Source: Macquaria australasica (Eukaryota > Chordata > Actinopteri > Centrarchiformes > Percichthyidae). Taken from it: a DNA stretch of 64,000 nucleotides. The stretch is from assembly GCA_005408345.1 (NCBI GenBank), contig SEMN01000161.1, positions 682,001 to 746,000 of the forward strand. Direction: 5' to 3'. Within the stretch, counting starts at the first letter, position 1; each line of letters starts with the position of its first letter. A program made the translations under genes and the position numbers. Below the pieces are notes generated by a model. That model was not told the origin of the DNA, did no database searches, and saw only the letters and a list, made by a program, of their open reading frames with translations. Below, one piece after another: positions 50,701 to 61,042 of the stretch.

Positions 50701-53276
50701 TCTCGTTTTCTCTCTCCTTCCTCTCACGCATATTCAAGACTTAATTCCCTATCACCACACTTATTGGCCGTCTGGCTGAGAGTGTGATGAAACTTGGTGA
50801 AATAGCCCTTTACTGCCCAGTCCACATTGTGATATGTTTAAAAACAAAAAAAATGACGTGATGAATTTCAGAATATATGAGTGATTGCGTAATGAAAGTC
50901 ATATCATTCCTCTAAAGTATCATAACTTCCTCAGGGCCTCTGTATCTCATCACTGATAAAATGGGAAGTTTGTAATGGCGCAGTGAGAAGGAGAGTTGAG
51001 AGGATGCTCTATATATCGCATTAAAATCATGCTTTATTCCCTTTAAACTGGTCATTAATAGACTTCCAATGAGATCAGAATATTGGAAATTACAGCTGGA
51101 TAGACAGTGAACCTAAGTCTAATTAATGATAAATGATGAGTAATGCATTCAGAATGGAAAGAAGGGCTGAATGATGAGAAAAATATGTAGACCACTGTTT
51201 TTGTGGTCTTCAATGTATTTAAAGTGTTTGTTGAGCATAATTTCAAACAAAACCTGGCTAGTTTTCTATAGAAAGCCTGTTGGTTGCCTGGCAACCTCAC
51301 AGCAACAATGGACTCTAGGAAATTACTGTGCCTGGCCATGAAATAGTCAGACTAAAGCCACAACATGTTGTTTTTGCACTTCAGTTTTTGTACAGATTAA
51401 ACAAACAAGATAACTAGTGAGCTTCAGGGGTGTCTTTTGCTAAGCTAAGCTAACTGGCTGCTGGCTGTAGCTTCATATTTATTGTACAGACATGAGAGCA
51501 ATGGTAGCAATATTCTCATCTAACTCTCGACAAGAAAGTGAACAAATGCATTTCCCAAAATGTCAAACTATTCCTTTAATAATGTGAGTCATCACTGAAT
51601 AAAAAATTTAATTTAATTTCTTTTCAAATTTAGTTTTAAAAACATACAATTTTTCAGCCGTAATGAAGGCTCAGTAGTTTAAATTCATCTTAATTTAAAG
51701 GGGATTTTTGTACACATCTGAATTCTCCAGGGTAATAATGTGTATCTTTTCATCTGCAGTTTCCGTTCAGTTTCCATCGACATTATAAATTCTATTACCT
51801 AGCACTTTGTACAAACTTCTGGAAATTACATTGTATAGTTGTATAGGAAAATGCTTCATTTTGCATTCTGAGCCAAAGAGGTTCAGAGAGTAAAGACTGT
51901 GGCATTGTGAGAAAGATCAGTGTGTGAACTCTCTCCTGTTCCTGTGTCCGTTATCCCCTCTGCTCCATCCTACAGTGTAATCCTGATCTCTGGGAAAATT
52001 AACTCCACTTCATAAATGTAAGAAAGAAGCGTCCTGTGCCCTCTTACTTTTTAGTGGAAATGCTTTGGAGGGCCAGTCTTTCACTGAATCAGCTCGGTAG
52101 GATTTTGCTGCACAGTGGCTGTGGATTTCCCATAACATGTTTGAAAAGGTACAGTAGTGCAGGAGATTTGTGAGGACAATGTAGCTCAGAGGTAGAAGCA
52201 CTGTTATACAACTGAGAGCCAAGGAGAGCCAGGGAGAGAGAAACTGTGTATATTTTGCTGCTTCTCCCTCATATCTTGTCAAATTTCAAATTGTGGTTGT
52301 CTTTGTGCACAATTCATATCTCTCAGCCTGCGATATGGGCTTTTTTTTGCAAAGGTATTCTTTTTCTCCCCTCACTCCTCCTTTCCTCTCTCCCCACCAC
52401 AACCCCTCTCCTCTCTTCTCCTTCTCTTACTGTACATTATAACTCTCCCTCACCCCCTCCCACCCTCCCTCAGTGCTGCAGCCTATCTTCCAACATTTAT
52501 GAGTGGTTTTAGCTGCTGTCGTGGAGGAGGTGGATGTTGTTTTGGCTTATTTGAGCTGCTCCAAATCCTCTCTGCTGTAGCGCTCCACGAAGCCAAACCA
52601 GAAAGAAAATATTCAGCCACAGTCAGAGGAAGATAGGGAGGTTCAGTCCAAATAAGTTTAAGTGGTTCTGTGCAGTTTAATTCAGTCCAAACAGACTTCA
52701 GACTGAATCTTTTATAAGAATCCCCGAACACATGCCGTAAAAGTGCTGACATTTTTGGCAAATGTAGGCTGGCAGTGCTCTCAGCAATGGGAAACAAGCT
52801 AAAACACGGCATTAAAATGCAACAAGATGTTCCTGTTTGATTGAGGCAAGACTTCTGAGGCAACTCTTAGAGCAGTGTTGGGCATTAGACTCCCAACACC
52901 CCCATCTAGTTGTCAGAAGTGACACTTAAAAATGTACAGTCCAAGCAGTCTAAGATTGAGCAACATTAATAATCAGTTGGCTTAGAAAATTTTAAATAAA
53001 TTATTAGAATTCTTCCTGTCTTCGTCTAGTTTTTCAACCTCTTTTGTTACTTTCAAATTGCACATTAATTAAGTTAATGATGATTAGAGCTATTATTTAA
53101 AATTTCTTTCTGTCATTGCCCAGTTGGAGGATCTTTCTATGAGCTTCTAACAGCCCAGCTTTCTTTTAGCTAGAGTGGTAACTAACACACCCATCTACAG
53201 TCTGTGAACGTGTGTGTTTGAAGTTGTGAAAGGGTGCAAATGACACATTTGGGACAATTGGGATAATTAACTGTTA

Positions 53277-53353
<77 letters not shown>

Positions 53354-55826
53354 CTTGGCTGTCTTGCAGTACTTTCTGCCTATTTAGTTTCTCCCTATAT
53401 GTGTCCTCCTTACAGTTTGTCACCTTCATATGCACAAAGCCTAAACTAAGTTAAACTAATATTCTTGAGTCATATGACTCTTGTTGTCCTGTAAACGTGG
53501 TGATGTTTGACATTGTCTCCTAGGCAACACTGCTTGACAACTCCGGGGGCCTCAGCTGCCTGTAAGTTTATATCCAGGGGCCCCTGGGTGACACTGGACC
53601 CAGCTATGATGTCATCACCACAGTCACTTCTGTTACCGAGTCCAGTTGCATGTTACCAGAAGCCAAGCTATTTTCCATGCAAGCGACAGACTTGCTGCTA
53701 TCTTATTACAAGAACGACCAGCTGTCCTCTGTGCAACACACTCACTCGCCTGTATTTCTTGACTCTTTAATGTTTCACATGGTCCTCTGTGCAGGAGTCT
53801 GACCCAAATCTATCCTGCTGCTGCAACGGCACAGAGTTTAGATTTGACTCCTGTGACTGCCGATACCAGAGAGATTACCTGATACAGCGTTACAGTATGC
53901 CTTCACTTACATATAGATAACAACTCCTGAATATCAGTGGGAATTGCTGGCATACAAAACATACAATTAACAGTAGTGTTCAAATGATTCCAGCTTTTCA
54001 AATGTATGGATTTCTCTGTTTTATGTCATTTTTTAACCGTGGTTAGACAAAACAAGCAATTTGAAGACATCATCTTGGGTTTTAGAAAAGTGGGATGAAC
54101 ATTTTTCACTATTTTCTGACTTTTTGTAGGCTAAATGATTCATAGAAGAAATAATTTTCAGATTAACTGGTAATGAAAACAATCTTTAGTTGCAGTATTA
54201 GTCAACTTCTATTTTATCTTTCAGCTGAATTTAGGGGTAGCATAATTCAAATAGTATATAATATAATTTTTTTAAAAAGACCAGTATGTATCAACTGTAT
54301 ATTCAACTGTACTTCCTCAAGATCAACTAGTGCCTTAAGTAGTAGCAATAATAGTAGCATAATGTTGACAATATATGTTATACAGAATATTATTGTCAAA
54401 TATGAATTGTATGCATTGTAATCACAGTTGTGATGATAATAGACATGATGGATATGTGATAATGCCTTCACCTGGTATCTTAAAAATTATACTTTGTCAT
54501 ATATGATGTGTTGCCTGCTCTTCTACAGCAACAGTGTCTGTGTCATTTGTCAGAGGCTGTTACATGTCTGATCTCCACTGTAACCCGAGACCTCATTTAG
54601 TTAGCAGATGGAAAACAGATGTGTGTGTGTGTGTGTGTGTGTGCGCGCCCGTCTGGAATGTTTGTGTGTGTTTGAATCTCTATAGTATACCATCTCACTA
54701 TATGTGTCATGATCCACCATGGACTGTGTGTTGTTGTTGTTCTTGTTTCCTGTTTTATTTTGAAGTTTCCTGAGTCTGTTTCTTGTGTGCTGGTCTGTTT
54801 GTTTTTTGCGTGTGTGTTTTATTGGAATCACCTGTGTCTCGTTACCCACCTGTGTCTGTTTCCCTCATTAGCCACATCCCTATATATATACCAGTCCCTT
54901 TCCTTTGTTCTTTGTCGATTTATACTGTTTGTTGGACTGCATGCCATGTGCCTTGTTTCTGTCTTCCTGTCTACCTGTACCTCATGTAAGCTTGTTTTGT
55001 GTTCAATAAATCATCGAACTGCTCTTGTTTGCCTGCGCCGTCTGCATTTGGGTCCTTTTCCTTGTCATCTGAACAACTCATCGTAACAATATGCTTTTCT
55101 GTCTAAGGCTCAATGTAAGAGGTATAAAAGAGATACACAACACACACATACACATACAATATCAAGGTCCCGGCAGTACCACCACATTATTTCAACACTG
55201 ACAAGGTAATGCTGTGTTACCATAGCAACCAAGTGCTGTAGACGATGTTCAGAAGAAGAGAGGAGGCACAGGGAGAGAAGTTTGTGGTTCACATCAAATC
55301 CCATCATTTAACCCACATTATCTATTTTCTCTCACACACACACAACCCTTTCTGTCTGACTCTGAGGCACAACCGTGTATAATCACTTACTCACACACAG
55401 GAAGTCATGGTCATACACACACATGCACACACCACACACTGACACACACATGCAGCAGTTGAGGATAAGCGGGAACAGGGTGTAGGGGTTTAGGCTGTAC
55501 TCCTGCTGACAGTGTGACGAGAAGAGGAGAGGAGAGATTGTAGTAGTCTTTCTCCAAAATCTTGGTTTTTGTTCTTTATTTCTTAGCCAGTATTTATCTC
55601 TATGTTTGTCTTTCTCTTTCACCCCTCTCTGTTTACTCTTGTCCCTCTCTCGTCCTCCATTTCTCTCCCACCTGCTCTCTCTCTCTCTGTCGCCCCTGTC
55701 CATTTCTCCTGTGATGAATTCTGCGTCTGTAAGACAGAATCATTATTTTGACTTGGAGCGGTGAGTGGGTAATATGTAGGCTGATCTGCCTCTCTAATTC
55801 ATGCTATCTGTATCAATTTGTAGTGA

Positions 55827-55864
<38 letters not shown>

Positions 55865-57274
55865 CATGGCCCATGGGAAAGTATGACACGCAATGACATC
55901 GTTTTTGTGATAGTGGCTATTAATTAGCAAGAGTGACAGGCAACACAAAGAGAGGGAGAGATAAAAGGATATGAACAAAGGGGAAGAAGTGATGGAAAAC
56001 AAATTATCAGTAAAGCATGAGCAGTTTCCGCAAATCCACTATACCGGCTACAGATTTCACTGTAACACCATCTCTATGATGGATGCAGCATTGCTTTCTA
56101 CTGACCACTCAACTGGGCCTCCGTCCAAGGCTGAATACATTCAGAGTTTGGAGAGAAAATGAAGGACGCTTGGCTTTTGATGTCACATCCGCATCAGTGT
56201 GACTATAATAGAATAGATTCTGCCTTGGATGTGTGACAGGTCGTAATGTATGCCCACTCATTCCTCAAAAGGGATGGATAGACAGATGGTATTGATCCAA
56301 AGCGTTTTTATTTTAGTTGGTTATTTTGTTGTTTTATGTGCTGCAAACCACATTTGTTATAGATAGATACAGTAGATAGATAGATGTGAAGTAGTAGCTC
56401 TAATACTAATATTAGACTTGGTTGTACAGTGCTTGAGATCTCTTATCTTTCTAATTGGATGCCCTTTTCAGAGGCTCATGGAGTGTTCACTAAGACAAAT
56501 CGAGCACATCTCAAATGGCTATATTATCCAAGACCATTATCAGCCATTTTCTATGATTACTTGGTGAGTAAAGTACTATTTTTTTCAGGAATGGGCCTTT
56601 CTATGATCATGTTAGCTTATCAGCCTCATGCTGGATCAATACTGGACTTGCTTTGAGTGTAATACTGTATTAGTCGTTCAGCAAGTGCTGAACTGGAGTG
56701 GTTTATGGTGCAGAGGATTATCCAGATTTATCCCTGCCAATGTCCTTTGAAAGTGGGCCAGCCAACAGCATGTATTTGTGTGTTTCATCTGGCACATTCC
56801 TGTTGTACCTGCACAAAACTAAACTGTGGTAACAACAAAGAAAAGGCTATATAAACCTGGTCCACTGTGCTTGCAGGCATGTGCACTCAGGTTTCTGAAT
56901 GCATCGTGCCCAGCTGGGGCTAGTTGCCTGACACAAGATAATATTTCTGTGTTCCTAGAAAGATCAATGCTATAAATGATTGTAGAAGAGAGGAAACAAC
57001 TAATGTTTGTGGTGAAAAATTAAAGAGTGAAATTCAAAATGTTCAAGTTGGCCCTCAATGGAGAAACCTTGTTGTTTAAAAGTTGAATCTTTGTGGAATT
57101 AATGTGTTTACCTGTGATCCCTACTTCTCAAAATACCTGCCAATTACATTAAATAGCTATTGATTACATATTTGAATTTGCCAAATGCATTGGATGGTTT
57201 GCCATCAAGCTGTCATTTCAGTTTCATATAACACTATGTGAAGGGATCAGGCTCCACTCCAAACCTAATGCTAC

Positions 57275-57332
<58 letters not shown>

Positions 57333-57820
57333 TGTCACACTGCTGTGGCTTCATGCCAAACCCAACATCCCGGCAGTGCCACCAGCTACTAACCGCCCAG
57401 TGACAGTTCTCACTGCTGACCAGTGTCTTTAAAGAGTTAAAATCAGACTAGCTTGTTAAACAGGGAATGTAGCCAATCAGTTTAACAACCTGATAGCTGC
57501 TGCAGGTGGACAAAACGTTGACTGTGTTACAGCCAGTTTAGCTCTACTGTGGCTCTGTTCCAAACCGTATGCTACTCCCTTAGTCACTGCACTGTATTAC
57601 AGCTGTACTCCAAGCATTATGCTACAACCAAAGTCACTGTATTATGGCTCCATTCCAAACGAAATGTTTTAACCTCAGTCAGTGTATTAGATCCCCATTC
57701 AAAGCCAAATCCTCCCTCCCCTCGCCCTCTTACTCTGTCACTTTCTCTGTCACTCTTTTGATTAGAAGCTATGTGGTCAGTTAATCTGCCGGCTTTTTTT
57801 GCAGCTGCAACAAGGTGCAT

Positions 57821-57862
<42 letters not shown>

Positions 57863-59545
57863 CGATCAGATAAGCTACAGTGTGTGTTTATGTGTGTGTG
57901 AATAGGAATGAATTCGTGCCTGCTTGTGTGCAAATGTGTGTGTGTGTGTGTGTATTGTGTCAGATGAGACAGTCTGCCGGGATCGTGGAGGCCTGGAGGC
58001 ACCATATGGTCTCTGTGTCGCTCATAGACCTCTCTGTCCTCCTCTCTCCTCCTTCATCCTTCCTTTTCCTCACTGTCTTCTCTCTTTCGCAACGCCTCTT
58101 TGATCTCGGATCTCTCTTCCTCCTCCTCTCCACTCCCCACTGTTTCCATCTTTTTTTTCTCGCATCCTCTGTCTCACTCTTTCTGTCACTCACATTTTAT
58201 ATTCTTCGCCTCTAGTTTGCACACTTTTTAAACTCTTACTGTCTTTTTCTGTCACTTTTGAGCTCTTTTAACCCTGTCATGTTTTTTCTTTTCAGTGTCT
58301 GATTTTTTGGTACCACTTATATAATTCACCCTTTATAAAGGCTTTGTAAGTCTTAACTAGTGGTCGAATGGTTAATACATTATTTGCTAATGTTTATAGA
58401 TCAGTTAGCCATTAATAACTTATTTCCATCAACTCAACAACTTTTGGCTTGCTAGGTTGTGACAAAATCCTCTGGTTGGTGTTTATCCTCCAGCAGGACA
58501 CGTGTCTTTTTGCCTCTTTAATTCATCAGGAAGACCCTCTGTTGGACCACTTACCTTCTGGAAAAACCTGCAGAGGATCTGGACCAAAAAACTACATGTT
58601 AAACTGCAGATGTGATGGTATTTATTAATGTATTGCCAACATTATAGCTGCATTATTTCTAAACTGAAAGGATAGACACCATCCAGAGGAGATTTTCACA
58701 ACCTTGCAAGCCAAAAGTTGTTGAGTTAAATTGAGAATCTTTCCTAAGATCGTGGACATTTCTCCTGATTATAAACCCATCTACCAATTATAAAACCACT
58801 TGACTAATATAGGTGTCTTTAGTGACAAAGAAATTATGTAATAAAAAGCGATGGAAATGCATTTATTGATCATTTGGCACAACATTTTTTTTTACTTTCA
58901 GTCACGACAGTTTAAAATTGACTTTGAACACTCGAAAACACCCATAAAGCACCATCCACAACCTTTCAGGAATGTTATATCACTTTCTGTTTCATGTAGG
59001 TTACAACGTTTAATCATAGTTGTACGGCCATTAGTTGAAAATATGGCCAACACTAGCTGACACTGAAGAATACTAACACTTCTTGAAAGACTCTCTATTT
59101 TTCTTGTTGATCTGTTTTCTGTCACTCTGAGAGCTTTTGCTTTCAGCCTTGCTGATGAAAGCACACCTTTGATTTGAACACTTCAAAAGTTTGGACAACA
59201 TTAGCAAGATATTGGATAGAAACACAACTTTTGTGTCCTCTCTGTCTGTCAAATTCCATTTCCAAATGAACTTCATCAGCATTAGAAGGAAACACATCCT
59301 TGATGATTGGAACGCTGTCATTCTCAGTGCTGACTCAGTACGTGTTTGTGTGTGTGTGTGTGTGTGTATGACGGTGTTAGAGGATATTGAAGAGAAATAG
59401 CAGAGATCAGAGAGCTTCCAAGCGTTGCGAGAAAAATACAGAGAGACAGTGAAAAAGCAAAGGGGAGAGACAGAGAAAACACCTGTTATAGAAATGCTTG
59501 GCAATATTGATAATGCACATCTTGTGTCAACAAAGAATATTGAAT

Positions 59546-59578
<33 letters not shown>

Positions 59579-60928
59579 GTTTTGGCAATATTATGTTACA
59601 TTCATGCCAAGAACGTAATTGGAAGAGACACTGAGACTGAAGGAGAACATTTTTGATGACTGACGGAGAATAGTTTTGATTCCTATTCCTAAAAGGCTTT
59701 AGCAATACTGTAAATGCAATATTTATGGTGATGAAGCTTAATGAAATACACTAAGAGAGGGAAACTGAGACAGAAACAGACATAATGCAGTTATATTGAA
59801 CTGCATTTAATACAGAGATGGATAGAAGGATGAAGAAAAGGTAGAGGACAGGTGAAGAGAGAAAGGAAGAGGTATGAGGTGGTGGGATGGAGATGGAGGG
59901 AGGCTGAGCGGCTCAGAGGGAGGTATATCTTTCGACTTAGAGGTGCTGTGTGGGTGTGTGGAGGTTCTGACAGATAGTGTTGCCCTGTTATTTAGTGTCC
60001 CCGGTGTTACACAGCAGTTTGTGGGGGCGTTTTTGCCAGACACCTCGGGAACAATAATACCTCTCCAACAGGAAGACAAAGATCCCCATTTTTATGGTCT
60101 CTTTTTTTTTTTGGTGAAGCCATTTATTTCCTGCAGAGATCGGAGCACGTGTTCATGTGTACACGCTTGCGTCATATTAGATGTATAACAAAAGAGAGAA
60201 AGACTGCAAAAAGGAGCTCTCTCATGTTTGCCTATTAGCTGAAGAAGTGTCTGGAATATCTCAGAGAGCAGGATCCATCCACTCCACTGTCTAATCCACA
60301 ACACACACACACATGCAGACAGCTGTCGTATCTGTTGCTATGCCACCCAACTTGTGATGGATTTTTGTTTTGACTGAGTGTACCCATGTTATAAGATGTG
60401 AGATATGTGAGGACGAAGAACAAGAAGAGAAGAATGTTTTGGGGAAAGAAGAAAAGGAAAGGACAGCAGAAGGGAAAGGAAAAAGAAAGAAAGGTAAGAG
60501 TGATAGGAAAAGAAAGGAAAGGCAGACAAGGAACCTGCAGGTCCCTCCCACATCATTCCCTCCCCACGCTATTTTGTTTCTACAGACTGCTGGCTGTATT
60601 AATACATACAGTAATGTGGCATTTCACTGGAGGACTTGGCACGTGGCCATAGCATGCTCAATGCCCTCATCGTGTGTGTGTGTGTGTGTGTGGCATGCTA
60701 ACATTAGCAGCTGTCAAAACAGACAGTGGTTCCTCCTTTCATGTGTAGTCAGGGGTACAATAGATGGTAATAAAATAGAGCAGAGTTGAGTAGGAACAGA
60801 GGACTATTTTTCTTATCTTTTTCGATCTGATTCGTTTTTCTCGACTCACCAGGTCTGGTCAGGTGGTGGGTGGTAGAGCTCGACAGGGACAGGCCGATGC
60901 CCCCAGGGGGGTGGGTGTGGGGGGGCAT
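44749..60928 (-). CDS. lrtm2: leucine-rich repeat and transmembrane domain protein 2, 6 exons
   Basis: Single-pass LRR membrane protein of neural tissue, nested antisense. Coding exons in transcript order: 60928-60850, 49025-48796, 47916-47790, 47188-47100, 46679-46522, 45281-44749 (stop at the end). Phases fit throughout except for one extra base in the third exon; ignoring it gives 404 residues. Layout: hydrophobic signal at about 27-45 (VFLCVLCLLAVLLQPASS), Cys-rich LRR N-cap (CPPPCLCYSDGLVVDC), about five LRRs (ELDLSNNYLDNL, LTRLTLHNNSLTVMD, LQSLDLSLNGLSSVP, LSLAGNRLHGLE), C-cap NPWECDCNLRDFKHWMEW…C…C to 258, Gly-rich stalk with 13 consecutive Gly (308-320), and TM helix at about 340-364. 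The cytoplasmic tail (KKRQPLMGD, ending KQISSVA) is nearly identical to human LRTM2 as I remember it. The start ATG is inferred from the exon whose phase fits. Confidence 0.93.
45004..45042 (-). repeat. lrtm2: coding (GGA/GGT)13 run: 13-Gly tract in the lrtm2 stalk
   Basis: A GGAGGAGGA-type trinucleotide run (CCT on the + strand) encodes 13 consecutive glycines in the extracellular juxtamembrane linker. Human LRTM2 has a Pro/Glu-rich linker in the same place, so the segment is poorly conserved and probably tolerant of length change. Confidence 0.85.
47790..47916 (-). CDS. lrtm2: lrtm2 LRR exon 3 containing a +1 frame break
   Basis: The first 12 codons read ELDLSNNYLDNL, and the last 30 read PAGLFRDMSNLTRLTLHNNS… in the next frame. 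The LRR pattern and the human alignment require them to be continuous with no residue missing. The exon is 127 bp where phase on both sides demands 126. The extra base lies around 47873-47886 (TTTAACC on the coding strand). As written, the first frame runs on to a TGA at 47117-47115 in the next exon. Assembly error or a real frameshift are both possible. Confidence 0.85.
51255..51600. repeat. teleost interspersed repeat, one end ending TTCCTTTAA
   Basis: Contains CTAAGCTAAGCTAACTGGC, TGCTGGCTGTAGCTTCATAT and CCCAAAATGTCAAACTATTC followed by CTTTAA at about 51580. I recognise this series as a frequent non-autonomous repeat of percomorph fishes. The matching inverted left end was not found nearby, so the copy is probably truncated. 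Confidence 0.6.
53282..53349 (+). repeat. (TG)n microsatellite, ~68 bp
   Basis: A perfect TG run in lrtm2 intron 1. Confidence 0.95.
54705..55088 (+). mobile_element. solo LTR of a retroelement (384 bp) with ATATG target duplication
   Basis: The segment starts TGTCATGATCCACC and ends CATCGTAACA (TG...CA ends). It is flanked by identical 5 bp direct repeats ATATG (54700-54704 and 55089-55093). Inside are a TATA-like run (54881-54890) and an AATAAA poly(A) signal (55005-55010) in the right order for U3-R-U5. No internal gag/pol sequence is present, so it is a solo LTR left by recombination. Orientation is + from the TATA and AATAAA order. Ty3/Gypsy-type or other LTR class is undetermined. Confidence 0.85.
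57240..57700 (+). repeat. degenerate ~47 bp tandem repeat with an internal (CA)n expansion
   Basis: Units built on GGCTCCATTCCAAAC…ATGCTACA…AGTCACTGTATTA recur at about 57542, 57591 and 57638, with a partial one at 57683. Earlier, more diverged copies are at about 57245 and 57345. The (CA)n run 57283-57330 sits where a unit reads CTACACATAC, so it may have grown inside one unit. Confidence 0.65.
57283..57330 (+). repeat. (CA)n microsatellite
   Basis: A perfect CA run of about 48 bp. Confidence 0.95.
57823..57859 (+). repeat. (CA)n microsatellite
   Basis: A perfect CA run of about 37 bp, followed at 57880-57952 by TG-rich sequence of opposite composition that could pair with it. Confidence 0.95.
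58309..58735. mobile_element. second copy of the GGTACC-ended MITE family, inverted and rearranged
   Basis: 58309-58420 (GGTACCACTTATATAATTC, then ACCCTTTATAAAGG) corresponds to the reverse complement of the right part of the 18444-18748 element. A central stretch with CTTCTGGAAAAA and GGTATTTATTAATGTATTGC matches that element's middle. A near-perfect 45 bp inverted pair (58431-58475 and 58683-58727, AACTCAACAACTTTTGGC...) encloses about 207 bp. The far GGTACC end is missing. Confidence 0.7.
59548..59576 (+). repeat. (GA)n microsatellite
   Basis: A perfect GA run of about 29 bp. Confidence 0.95.
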
Positions 60929-61042
60929 GACACAGAGCTCTGCAGCCTTCCTCTGTCGGAGGGGCGGGGCTATGGGGGTGTCAAGCCGCCATGCCTGCAG
61001 CCTCCACTAGGGCAGCGACTGCGAAAAGCTACACCAAGACAC
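60929..61042 (-). other. lrtm2: lrtm2 5' untranslated part of the start-codon exon, with a 3-codon uORF
   Basis: On the - strand an acceptor CTCTCCCTCAG precedes 61042 and a strong donor G|GTGAGT follows 60850, defining a 193 bp exon. The chosen ATG (60928-60926) gives a 26-codon-plus-one-base segment. Its phase joins exactly to the signal-peptide exon, making Val-Phe-Leu-Cys. Upstream is a minimal uORF, ATG GCG GCT TGA, at 60992-60981. Because an acceptor bounds the exon, the promoter and any further 5'UTR exon lie beyond 61042. Confidence 0.7.

Larger units (their letters stand above)
49026..60849 (-). other. lrtm2 intron 1 (11.8 kb)
   Basis: Bounded by donor GTGAGT at 60849 and acceptor CCTCCTCAAG before 49025 (both on the - strand). 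It contains pyrimidine-rich stretches (49980-50290, 50640-50730), dispersed repeats (about 51255-51600), a solo LTR (54705-55088), a (TG)n run (53282-53349), a minisatellite region (57240-57700), a GGTACC-ended element (58309-58735) and a (GA)n run (59548-59576). No further gene was recognised. It also lies within the presumptive cacna2d4 intron on the opposite strand. Confidence 0.65.

Noticed and set aside
53796..53900. Cys-rich frame after CTGTGCAG (SCCCNGTEFRFDSCDC) as a candidate exon of the alpha-2/delta C-terminus
   Set aside because: It does not align to the family's Cys-rich segments, has no clear donor, and phase 2, as required after exon 27, is not demonstrated.
59807..60188. Opposing frames with VTQQFVGAFLPDTSG on + and a Ser/Pro-rich frame on -
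   Set aside because: No family recognised and no supported splice sites; the purine-rich composition explains the open frame.
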